From NCBI GenBank assembly GCA_024036415.1, contig JAMWET010003170.1, positions 21,001-85,000 on the forward strand: a stretch of DNA of 64,000 nucleotides, written 5' to 3'. Shown piece by piece: positions 27,901 to 38,400 of the stretch. The notes below the pieces were generated by a model. The model did not search any database. It saw nothing but the letters and a program-made list of their open reading frames with translations, and was not told where the DNA came from. The stretch comes from Prochilodus magdalenae (taxonomy: Eukaryota > Chordata > Actinopteri > Characiformes > Prochilodontidae). A program made the translations under genes and the position numbers. The number at the start of each line of letters is the position of its first letter. Position 1 is the stretch's first letter.

Positions 27901-28902
27901 TCCCTGTGTGCCACAGTAGAGGAGCTACGAAGGGGGGCAGGCAACGTTGCATTGCTATTGCATTGTGCTGTGAAAATTCACTTCCTGTTTTTCAGAGTTT
28001 CTATACATAATGCTCATCCTAAAAACACATTCAGTCCATTACTTGTTTTTTTTCTTCTTCTTTTTCCTTTCATCTCTCATGCTTATTGTCCACAAACCCC
28101 ATACTGAATGAATTACAGTATAGCTTTAATCATAATATCACACAATAGATAAGATTTAGTAATACTAGTGGTAGTAGAATAGCACTATAAGTAGTAGCGT
28201 GTATAATAAGAATAGGACCGATATTAATAGCGGAACAGCGTAAGTCATTGCGCTTTTGAATGCTGCGCGTGTACACGTAAACTCAGTCCCAACCGAAAGG
28301 GCGGCCTCTGCTACAGATAAAAGTAAACATTTTGAGGCGCATCCTGAAAGCCTTTGCATATGAAGGTGACAGCACAAGAAAACACCAAGCATACTGAACG
28401 CAGCAACACCAAGGAGCTGAGCGTAATGGATCCAAACGGGGCAACTACCAGCCAGCTCTTCTGAACACTCAGTCTGTTGCAAACTATAGATAAAAGAGAG
28501 AATAGGAGATAACTAGTGGACTCAGTGTGCCAAGGCACAAAGAATAAAAGGGCGGCAGAGACCTGGAGACCTGGAGACCTGGATATGTCTTTTGAATCTT
28601 CAAGAATGGGTCTGCTATGATACATTATATACAGTTTTAGCAGTTGTGGCTAGGTAGGCCTTGTCAGTGGGATTCGCTTTGTCAGTGCTGTTTTGGTCAT
28701 GACTACATTCATATATCCCCTTGCTTTCAGTACACACAAGACATAGGCAATGTAGATAATAATGAAAGGATGGGGGGAAAGGTCTATTTCTCCAACATAT
28801 GAGGGAGGAGAGAAAAATGTTGCCAAAGTGTAAAACAATAATTCGTTGAGGTTGCATACATTTATGCAGTAATGTAAATGCATACGGTGGATCTTCATTA
28901 TT
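21917..28902. other. No recognisable gene; simple repeats only
   Basis: Long AT-rich intergenic stretch downstream of cacng7. Frames at 24330-24542, 24546-24746 and 27742-28107 have no family similarity I recognise and no consistent splice borders. A trinucleotide ATT/AAT tract (about 26660-26708) and a short GA tract (about 26748-26795) are present. Unlabelled old transposon relics are likely in 22.9-24.1 kb but I cannot name them. Confidence 0.5.
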
Positions 28903-28915
28903 TTTATTATTTATT
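28903..28915 (-). promoter_or_regulatory. Candidate cacng7 polyadenylation signals
   Basis: The minus strand carries AATAAA at 28915-28910 and again at 28908-28903, about 385-395 bp after the cacng7 stop codon. This is a plausible 3'-UTR length. Transcript ends are not visible from sequence alone, and later AATAAA sites could also be used. Confidence 0.4.
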
Positions 28916-29297
28916 AATTATTTTCCGTTGTTTTTAATCATTCGGTTGCTTCGCCGCTTTTCTTTTTCTCTCCCCTGCAATGTTACTGTCGTTTTAACCT
29001 TGCTTCATCCCCCACCCCCACGTCGCTTTTTCTATCTTGGGTAATGTGTTGAAATGTCAGTTGCAGTCAATCTCAGGCACAAAGTTAAAAATGAACCCCC
29101 CGCAACACTCCTCGTCCCACTTCTTTTTTGGTCTAACCTTCCTGTCTGCTTGTTTAATCCACCCCCCACCCTCCTTTTCACTCATGTTTCCCCTTGAGCC
29201 TGTAAAGCTCTTGCCCTTTCCCTGACCTCCCACCTCCTCTGCTCTGTACTGTATGTGTGCATCAATGTGTGTGTATGTGTGCTGCGCTTCTCTCCAT

Positions 29298-29753
29298 CTA
29301 GCATGGCGAAGCGCTCATCCTCATGTGTGTGTGGTAGTGGGGAGGTGGCACGGCGGATGGGGGTGTGGCCATTGGGAGGGACTGGGGGACAGGGCCTCCG
29401 GAGTGAGAGGAGTGTAGGGTGTGTGGATAGGAGGAAGAGGAGGAAGAGCTTGCAGGCTGGAGGTGATAGCTGGCCGCGGAGGACGGACCTGACGAGGATG
29501 GCGCATTGGAGGGCAGGCTGCTCTTGGGCCCTGACGGCGGGGGCGTCTGGTTGAGTTGGATGGAGATGTCGCTGGACACCTCGGACGCGCTGCGGCCACG
29601 CTGAGGAGGGGGCCAAGACTCAGGGTGGAGGTACTGCCCGCTGTAGTCGCTGCACTCAGACAGGCGGGGGCGATAGAGAGCCGGATGGGGCCGGTACATC
29701 TCCTCCTCAGCGTAACGCTTCATGAAGAGGTAGACTGACATCACGCCAGCACC
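29298..29753 (-). CDS. cacng7 coding exon 5 (end of TM4 and cytoplasmic tail)
   Basis: The exon follows acceptor 'CATTCACCAG' (AG at 29755-29754), starts in phase 0 and ends at TAG (29300-29298). It encodes residues 191-341: 'GAGVMSVYLFMKRYAEEEMY' (end of the fourth membrane helix and the conserved juxtamembrane segment), 'RPHPALYRPRLSECSDYSGQ', then 'RGRSASEVSSDISIQLNQT' and the terminal 'MSASPC'. Both conserved blocks and the -SPC terminus match gamma-7 (mammalian tail ends -STSPC). Between them lies an extra Ser/Pro-rich stretch of about 66 residues, including a run of seven Ser, absent from the 275-aa mammalian protein. GC content is higher than in the flanks. Residues are clear of frameshifts. 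Confidence 0.95.
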   Translation of the reverse strand, partial: GAGVMSVYLFMKRYAEEEMYRPHPALYRPRLSECSDYSGQYLHPESWPPPQRGRSASEVSSDISIQLNQTPPPSGPKSSLPSNAPSSSGPSSAASYHLQPASSSSSSSYPHTLHSSHSGGPVPQSLPMATPPSAVPPPHYHTHMRMSASPC

Positions 29754-31991
29754 CTGGTGAATGGGAGAGAGCCAAAGACATGCTTTCGATAACAGGGCAT
29801 ATGTTTTTGTCATGCTAATATTCTGTAGTCATGCTTTCATCACTACACAACCCATCTGTTACCAGCAAATCCTCACAGCTATCTTAGAAACTGATCTACA
29901 GTCTTACCTCAGTCACAGATTCATTATTCCATTTTATTCAGCACAGCATGGAGCCAGCGACAAGTTTTTACCCTTTCAAGCAGGCAGATGAAGGTGAGAT
30001 ATCTAGATGGACAGCTAGCCTGATAAATCTAGCTCTTGACCTGACAAGTCATTTCTTACATTTAAGCAATCCATCTATCCATTGTAATGATGATTTGGAG
30101 ACAGTTAATACAGTCATACAGCTGTAATAAGCTATCTGCCTTTCCTCTGCAATTGTAGAAAAAGAAAGAAAAGAAAACTCAAAGCATCACGGCCCCAAAA
30201 AATCCACCCTAAAGCAGTTTTCAAAAGCTCTTCTCGCCATCTAGAAAGATCAAGGTTTTCTTAGCCTTTGAAAAGCTTATCTGTATGCTACTGAAGTCTG
30301 GACCTTGTATCAGGTTTCTGGACCTGGACTTTGTAGCCACAGGTAGGTATACTACCAGATGGCTTGTAAATTCCAATCGCTAAAATTCATCATCCATACT
30401 AACTGCTTGTCCTCCTGGGCCGCAGAGGAGTGTTGGAGTCTGTCCCAGCACTCGCTGGTCAGAAGGCAGTGATAACAAAATCCAGGACTTAACACAGGAA
30501 TAAATGTGTGGTTGGTGTAGCTCAGCGGGTAACACCACTACTCAGGGTGCCACCTCTACATGTGGGAGACTGGCGTTCGAATCCCTGTCTGGGTGACTAT
30601 GCTGAGCTACACCGATAAGAGTCCTTGGGCAAGACTCCTAACACTACACTGGCCTACCTGTACTACAGTTAACCTTGTAAGTCACTCTGGATAAGAGTGT
30701 CAGCTAAATGCCACAAATGTAAATGTCTGAATTGGAAATCCTCTACCTTAGAGACTACAGCAGGACCACTTTCGGATGCAGGTATGCATGTTTTCAAGAG
30801 ACGTATCAATGGCAGCATTTTTTATTTTGGCCTGACAAATTGTGACAATAAAAGTGGCACTGTAAAATGACAATTAAAGCACTGAAAGTTCAAACAGTGT
30901 GTGGAATTAAAGCAACAGTAAAATTAACTGCTACCTCTAAGATGCATTTTTTTAAAGTTAAAAAAAGCTCTTTGTTCTGTTTAGCCTAAAGACAGCTAAG
31001 AGTAACACTTTCAAACACACTCTAGTTCGTAAATTTTAGAAGAGAATCCATTCTGTTGCCTGAGGTAAGCTAATCTTTTAAAGCCTTCAAAGAAACGAGA
31101 ACACCAAGCTTTTTTATCTCTTCTATTTCCAGGTTTTAATATGATATAATACAATATCTGCGTGGGGGGAAGTTCTGAAGCCAGAGTAGGCAGAAGATAC
31201 CAACTTTAATACAACACTGATGGGGATGGAGCTATCTATGAATTCTTATGCCAGTATAAGCAGTTAGAGGTAACGCAGTTTGGATTTGTCATTTGGGTGT
31301 GATTTTCTGCTACTGGCAGTGTAGCTTATGCTTAATGTTAACATTGCATGCAATGTCTTTGTGTTTAAAAGAGCCCATATAATGAAAAACTGTTCATTTA
31401 AGTTTCATGTAGCAATATAGTATATAAACATTAAATGTAACAGTATATTAAATATGCTAATAAATATAATTCTACTGTTACTATAAATATAATGTATACT
31501 GTGCAAGAAAAACTGTCATATTCACTTTTTTTTATTCACCTATGGGGTGGGGGGGTGCACATTTAAGTAAATGGGGACCTTTAATAAGCAAACTCTCATT
31601 AATAATAAACCATATGCATAAGAACCCACAAAAAAACTCGTTTGTTTGTGCTGCTTTTTTAGGTTTCGCCAATATTACTGCATTGTGATAAGGAAGAAAG
31701 GTGCAAGTTCAGGGATGTGTGGCAGTACTGCTGCCATTTAAATATGGATGAAGAGAATCCAGTGAGTATGCATATATTCGGTGGTAGCGTAAGCACTTAG
31801 TCTTTTTGCGGAAGAAATTAGAGGCAACTTTAATGCATATTGATGAAAGAGGACCGGAGGGTTTAACCGCTAGCGGCTAATGCTGGTAACGTTGCTGCAT
31901 TTTAATAAGAACAGACTCAGTGATAAGAATGCATAGCATTCCGGGGTGAGCGCTTGCAGTAAGTTGGAGAAGTTTACACAGTGCAGCTAAC
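29754..31991 (-). other. cacng7 intron between coding exons 4 and 5
   Basis: Donor GTTAGC at 31991-31986 and acceptor CACCAG ending at 29754. It contains one full tRNA-derived SINE (30509-30726) and otherwise AT-rich sequence with no supported feature. Confidence 0.85.
30509..30726 (+). mobile_element. tRNA-derived SINE
   Basis: The head has an RNA polymerase III A box 'TGGTGTAGCTCAGCGGGT' (30513-30530) and a perfect B box 'GTTCGAATCC' (30575-30584), spaced as in a tRNA gene. The body follows ('TCCTTGGGCAAGACTCCTAA'), then the fish tail 'CTGGATAAGAGTGTCAGCTA' and 'AAATGTAAATGT'. It does not fold as a real tRNA, so it is a retroposon and not a tRNA gene. It lies in the antisense orientation within the last cacng7 intron. 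Related fragments are at 10288-10350 and 58005-58145. Confidence 0.88.
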
Positions 31992-32137
31992 CTCTTTGAG
32001 CAGGAAAGAGCTGGCGGCAAAGGCGAAGGACCATCCGTAGTGGTAGTGAAAAAACTGCTCTGGCTCCCTCGGCCTGTTCATCACCTCATCATTTATACTG
32101 GAAATGTACAGCACCAGACCCACCACCAGACTCAAAC
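31992..32137 (-). CDS. cacng7 coding exon 4 (end of TM3, second extracellular loop, TM4)
   Basis: Acceptor 'TTGCTTTCACAG' ends at 32138 and the donor is GTTAGC after 31992. The exon enters in phase 1 and leaves in phase 0 (146 nt). It encodes residues 142-190: 'GLSLVVGLVLYISSINDEVM', 'NRPREPEQFFHYHYGWSFAF' and 'AASSFLLKE'. The 'SSINDEV' and 'HYHYGWSFAFAASSFLLKE' blocks are signature residues of the gamma-5/gamma-7 TARP branch. GT-T-AG is a slightly non-consensus but valid donor. Confidence 0.95.
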
Positions 32138-33104
32138 CTGTGAAAGCAAGATATGGATCCTTTTGAAATCACTGCTAAAATGTTTGGAATGATTACATTT
32201 AAATGATTATTAAATGAATACATCATCAGTTACCAGAGTCAGCTTTACGTAATAAGCTACAAAAGCTGCTTGAGTAAGGGGATAAATCAACTGGTTAAAC
32301 ATACACATCTGAACCAAATAAAGATTATTTATGATTAAGATTTATATTTGGCTTGTAGATGAGATAAAAAAACAGCAAGTTCAGACAGGCTTTCTGATTC
32401 AAACTCAGTGATGATGATGCTTCAAAAATGACGATGCTTCTCATGTGCTTCCATTGAACCAATGAAGTTTTTTTACATTGTTTTACATATAAGGAAGAAT
32501 GTTTTTGCTCTCCCCTGATATTGTCTCGCCTGACAATATGCAGAAAAACATTTATTATGGTAAAAAGTGCCACTAGGGTTAACAAAGCTAGCTTATAGCT
32601 AGGAAGAGACAAAGCTACTGCAGGATTTGGAAAATGATTAAGGATTCATTTATGGAAATATCTTGATTGTTATCCATCCACTTTTTCCACCCACTTGAAT
32701 AAAATCCTCTGCATTACCTCATTAGTCCACACCATATTAGTCAAGATGAATATGCAGATTTCGTTGCATGTATACCACACATGAGTGAACAAATGTAATG
32801 TTAAAGGGTAAGAACAAGTGTCTGAAATGAATAGAAGCCATCTCATACAAGCCTGCAATGTGTAATAACCTTCTACACTGTCTCAACAGCTCCCCATAAC
32901 TGCCTAGTTGACTGACCGTTACTGTTTCCTTCCAATGTCGAAGAAATGCCTTGACAGTAATTGCAGATGACAAGGCGAGGAAGACCTAAATCAGAACAGT
33001 GGAGCACTGAGCATGTCACATCACGATACATTAACATTTAGAGAATGTTCAAATGCTGCCTTTGTTGTGATGAGGAAAAGCTCGGCAGTAATTGCAGAGC
33101 AAGA

Positions 33105-33200
33105 GCATGAGAGAGTGAGAAAGAGAGAGAGGGAGCGTGAGAGAGAGGGAGTGAGAGAGAGCAAGAGAGAGAGAGAGACCGGGAGAGAGAAGGAAGGAAA
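33105..33200. repeat. Imperfect (GA)n tract
   Basis: Purine run of GAGAGA/GGGAGAGA with scattered interruptions. It explains the open frames on both strands here. Confidence 0.9.
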
Positions 33201-33705
33201 AGCCTCTGGCATAACCAAACACATTAACACAGTCTGTCGCAGCCAGCTGTCTACATTAGGAATACCAACAAGGCATGCTTTTACATATTTCCATTTCACA
33301 TCCCAAGACGTGCGGCGCTCAATTGCGCTTTTCCGGCACTCGTGGCATGGTATGAACTTTCCCTGATGCAAAACAATAATAGCTTCTGTTCTCCTGTCAA
33401 AAGCAATGAAGTCATATTCAATGAAGTGTTCAATAACGCCTCCGACAAATTTGCGCTTGCAGTGTAAATCAACCGGTAGTAATCAAATGATGAATAGAAG
33501 GTGCGGCATACAGAAGTGCCTCTCATGTCTTTGCATTTACTTTCCATTTGTTTCAGATGCTCTACGCATGTGCTTCATAACATATCCCAACTTCAGATTC
33601 AAGCTAAAAAAAAATTATCTGTTGCCCTTTTGAACTACTAAGTGGAGTAATTACATTTATCATCAAAACAATCGTTACATCTGAAAGGAAGTGTGGGATG
33701 GCAGT

Positions 33706-34345
33706 GCTATTGGGAAGGAAGATAAAGGTTACCAGGAACTGATATGGGTATATGTATTGAGCTACACATACAGAAGTAGAATTGGGTTGCCATGTTTGCT
33801 AATGCAACTTGCCAGATGTTTTGGCATGGAGTCGTAGAAGTTCCTAATGGTGTCCTGTGATAATCCATCCCATTCAGCTTGAGTATTCTCACACAGTTCA
33901 TGCTGATGAGGGTGGAGGCGTGTGACGCGTGACAACAGACCAGTTAACATGGTACCTCTACACATGGAATCGTTGGTTGTTTCCACCAAAGCGAAAGCTA
34001 GACTTATCACTGAAGATGACCCGCTGCCATTCTGAGTGACTCCATGACAGTGTGGCACAATAGCATTGCAGACTTTGGTGACATTGACGTGATGTTAAGG
34101 TGCAATGGTCTTAGTGCATGTAGTCCTGCATAATGCAGCCGTTTGCCGAAGGTGCTGGCACTAACAGGATGCCTCAGGGAGGACATCACTGCTCGCTTAA
34201 TGTCCAAAATCGTGGCTGTTGGGTCAGTGAGGTACAGGAACAAGGTTCCTCACATGCTTGGTCGAGTGTGAAACTTGAATTATTCGCATGTCTCACAATG
34301 TTAAACCTACCCACCAAGCTTCATTCCTGCTGATAGATTCCTTTT
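33706..34345 (-). mobile_element. Tc1/mariner-like remnant, family A copy 3
   Basis: This is the best-preserved minus-strand copy, about 640 bp. On the minus strand 'HPVSASTFGKRLHYAGLHAL' (near 34160-34215) is the Tc1 helix-turn-helix, and 'IFSDKSSFRFGGNN' (near 33975-34015) is the first catalytic Asp region. The left boundary 'GGGAAGGAAGATAAAGGTTACCAGGAAC' (33711-33738) recurs at 49858. It is broken by frameshifts and lacks the second half of the catalytic domain. It sits within the large cacng7 intron in the same orientation as the gene. Confidence 0.75.
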
Positions 34346-34496
34346 GGCTGCAACTATTTGTACAACTATTCTTTTGATGAGAAGTGGAGACCTCATTCCC
34401 TCACAATTCCGGTAGGATACAGTAAGTCCAACTATCAGCTTTGAGAATGAAAAAATTCTGCTATGAGCAGCCAGGACTGTTCACAAACTAAAGGTG

Positions 34497-35496
34497 ATCA
34501 GATTACAAGTATCAGATTACTCAGTATGTAAGTAGTAAATATCAGATTACTCAGTATGTAAGTAGTAAATATCAGATTACTCAGTATGTAAGTAGTAAGT
34601 ATGAGATTACTCAGTATGTAAGTAGTAAGTATGAGATTACTCAGTATGTAAGTAGTAAGTATGAGATTACTCAGTATGTAAGTAGTATGAGATTACTCAG
34701 TATGTAAGTAGTAAATATCAGATTACTCAGTATGTAAGTAGTAAGTATGAGATTACTCAGTATGTAAGTAGTAAGTATGAGATTACTCAGTATGTAAGTA
34801 GTATGAGATTACTCAGTATGTAAGTAGTAAATATCAGATTACTCAGTATGTAAGTAGTAAGTATGAGATTACTCAGTATGTAAGTAGTAAGTATGAGATT
34901 ACTCAGTATGTAAGTAGTAAGTATGAGATTACTCAGTATGTAAGTAGTATGAGATTACTCAGTATGTAAGTAGTAAATATCAGATTACTCAGTATGTAAG
35001 TAGTAAGTATGAGATTACTCAGTATGTAAGTAGTAAGTATGAGATTACTCAGTATGTAAGTAGTATGAGATTACTCAGTATGTAAGTAGTAAATATCAGA
35101 TTACTCAGTATGTAAGTAGTAAGTATGAGATTACTCAGTATGTAAGTAGTAAGTATGAGATTACTCAGTATGTAAGTAGTATGAGATTACTCAGTATGTA
35201 AGTAGTAAGTATCAGATTACTCAGTATGTAAGTAGTATCAGATTACTCAGTATGTAAGTAGTAAGTATGAGATTACTCAATATGTAAGTAGTAAATATCA
35301 GATTACTCAGTATGTAAGTAGTAAGTATCAGATTACTCAGTATGTAAGTAGTAAGTATCAGATTACTCAGTATGTAAGTAGTAAGTATCAGATTACTCAG
35401 TATGTAAGTAGTAAGTATCAGTTTACTCAGTATGTAAGTAGTAAGTATGAGATTACTCAGTATGTAAGTAGTAAGTATCAGATTACTCAGTATGTA
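34497..35496. repeat. Minisatellite, 30-bp unit with 26-bp variants, about 1.0 kb
   Basis: The unit includes 'GATTACTCAGTATGTAAGTA' followed by 'GTAAGTATGA', 'GTAAATATCA' or the 4-bp-shorter 'GTATGA'. About 34 units are present. The 26-bp form recurs at regular intervals of several units (34681, 34801, 34945, 35060, 35177), indicating a higher-order repeat in the middle of the array. The right part is a more uniform run of 'GTAAGTATCA' units. The minus-strand frame of 'ILSNLILTTY' repeats is an artefact of the 30-bp period. On the plus strand each unit contains TATGTAAGTAG with a GTAAGT donor-like motif, but the gene runs on the other strand. Confidence 0.97.
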
Positions 35497-38400
35497 CGAT
35501 AGTAATTGCCACAAATACTGATTCTAGGTCAGCACTTTTACTTATGGCCGGTGACCCTGTAGACTGTATCACAGTCAGACTGTGGCTTAAACCACATCGT
35601 AGAGTCGGTGAGTCCTTAATGAAACCTAGATGTGGTTTGAGGAAGCTGAACGGAAGTTTTAGGGATGTATGTTTACAGAAACGGTTGGCAGTAATTGGGT
35701 GACTATAGAGATATAGAGACCGATTTTAACCTCACTGTTCCAGTAGAATCAAGTAGAAAGAAGTTAAGTTTGTACTCAAAACATGTTCGAGCCTATCAGT
35801 TACATTTGGGGTAAGTAGAAAATTGCAAATTAGATTTTTTGACAAACCATTTTTTGAAAAATGTGCAATTTGTATGTTTTTTAACCTATGTTTACTGATA
35901 ACAGTAAATTATTTCAACGGTATGTCAAACACATCTATGTACAGTGTTGCAGAGATATCTACTGAAGTTAGCATGCTAACTAACTCCCCTGGCCTGTACT
36001 GTTCCACTTTGTACTATAACCCCTGGTCAAACATGCTGAAGGTTCTGTTCCCAGTTAGATCATATAAGGACACATAGTCAATGAAAGGAAGAGCAAATTC
36101 AACAATGGCTGAAATTCTTGGAGAGTAAAAGGAAAAGGTTTCATCTAGACCGTAAAGTAAACAGCTGTTAATGCTAACTTTGAGAAGCAGGGACTGTGCA
36201 TTTAGTTGCTCTTGTGATAGGAATGAACTTTGTAGGGATATGTTGCCTCCTATTTGGTTAGAGTATAGATTGTACAAATTGCCTCATCTTACAAATGGTT
36301 CCTTTAACAATGAGCACTGATGTGGCTTCTGTTATCTGGAATCCTAAGCAGCAGGAAACGGCAGCACTTGCACCTGTGATAAATGAAGTAGCGGTAGGTC
36401 TAATGCTTAGTAGTTCCAATACAATCTATGTTTTAGAGTCTCTTGTAAAAGGAGCACTGACAATCCCTGCTAAAAGCTGAAGTCAGGGATTTTTAAAGCC
36501 AACTGTTTAACGCACAGCTGGCCAATATTTTAATAAGAACAGTGCCTGAAGTGACATTGTGTTTAAGTCTACAGGAGTCAGCAGTTCACATGGTTTCAAA
36601 CTGGGTCTAAAGCCATGCATTCAAAGGCTATAGTGCTGATATGCAAGGACAAAGAAAGAAGAGCAGCTGTTCCACAGGCGACTGCAAATGTCAGTGTAGC
36701 ATGTGATCAGACTCCCTTCAATTCAAAGGCTAAACTTGCAGTCTTGAAAGTTTACTGATGGAAAACCATCATGACTGTGAAAATAATGATCATATGTCAC
36801 AGTCATTCTTTACAATCTTCTCAACAAGTGGATGAGTGCATGTGTGGAGTACACCAAGAGTATAGTAAAGGTAGGGCTGGGGGAAGATGAAATATCAAGA
36901 AGTGTATATGTGACATTAATTAGATTTATTGTTCTAACGGACATAAAACAGGACATATCATACAGCTGTATAAGGAGATGACAATATACTGTACACATAT
37001 GACATTAAACTGCTGATGCACTTTATCAGTCTCCTCTCTTGGTCTTTCTTGTTTAAGCCTTTATGGAGCCCTCAATTTTACAAAAGCCCCAATCCTCAGG
37101 GCAAAAGGGGTCATTAAATGGTCTGATGACTAGTTTAGGAATGTAAATCACGTGGCTAATGTCACTATCGATCATGGCATACAAACCAGGAAAAGCACAC
37201 TGAAAAGGAACGAAAATTATAACTCTGGAGCAAAGCCAGGACTGAACATCGATGTGACTTTTCAACGCTGGAAGCAACTAAGAGAATTGAAGGGCAAGGC
37301 TTTGCTCTAGGCCCTCCTCAACATTTTGTTCTTTTGCATAACACATTAAGTTAACAGAAAATATACTGGCAATAAAGCTTTCATAAAGGAAGATTCTGGA
37401 ATATTCTGTTAAATTATAGTACATATTTTGTGTATATACAGGACCAAACAGAACACTCTATAATTTTGTTTTAACTGCAGAAAAACTTCCTGTATATTTC
37501 CTTCCTGTATGATATTTCTTTAAAAGGGATAGATCTTCTGTATCCTCCTCTAAAACACAAAAGTGTTGGTTGGCTGATTTCAGTCGTTATTGACTACCTG
37601 TACATTTTCTGATATCAATGACAATATTGTTGATGATGTGCCAATCATAAGTGATGTATTTCAGGCTATGGCAAACATATGTCATCCGGACACAAGAGGA
37701 AAGCCATACAACAACCTACTGGCAGCCCAGTTAGCAACTGCAAAGCTTAAAGTTACCTGCTCACTTCTATCACAGCAAAAACATTAAACACTAGCATGAT
37801 GAAAAAAACAAAACCATGTTAAATATATTCAGTCCTACAGTGCTGTGAAAAATGCACTCCAAATTTTGTCAAAATGGTTTTAAAAGATAGCATATCTGGA
37901 CCAAATATGCAGAAACTCACTCTCCTGGGCTGATTGCATCACTGTAAAATTAGGTTAGTATGGATTAGTATATTTGTATTGTGTTGTAATATCAGTTCAA
38001 CGTTTGTTTACACACATAAACAAAAGAATAAAAAATATATTCAAGATATAAACCAATAACTGCTAAAAGTCCTACTCTTTACTAAATTTTAATGTAATTA
38101 AACAATGGCATTGCTTGCAAACCCTATTTAGGAATGAAATTTCTTTTGGTGCACACCCAAAGATGACTTCCTAGTAATACCCCTGGGTTAGTTGTATTGT
38201 AAAGGTGGGGCTGGCCTTTATAGACAACAAGACTGGGAGTTGGTTGATGGCTGACAGCTGAGAGAGTAAGAAGTAACTAAGGCTGCGTGCACAGTTAAAG
38301 AAAAGCTGAGCTTATGGGTGGGTGTAACTCTGCCCAACAACAGCCGGTTACAGCCGGTTATTGGTTAAAGCACCAATAGCTGTGAATGCTGCAGTAGTAT

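Noticed and set aside
30509..30584. tRNA gene
   Set aside because: A and B boxes are present but the sequence lacks a consistent acceptor stem and continues into a SINE body and tail, with other fragments elsewhere in the window.
34497..35496. CRISPR-like regular repeat spacing
   Set aside because: Units are contiguous with no unique spacers, and the genome is a vertebrate; it is a minisatellite.
35221..35514. Minus-strand frame of ILSNLILTTY repeats
   Set aside because: Artefact of the 30-bp minisatellite period.
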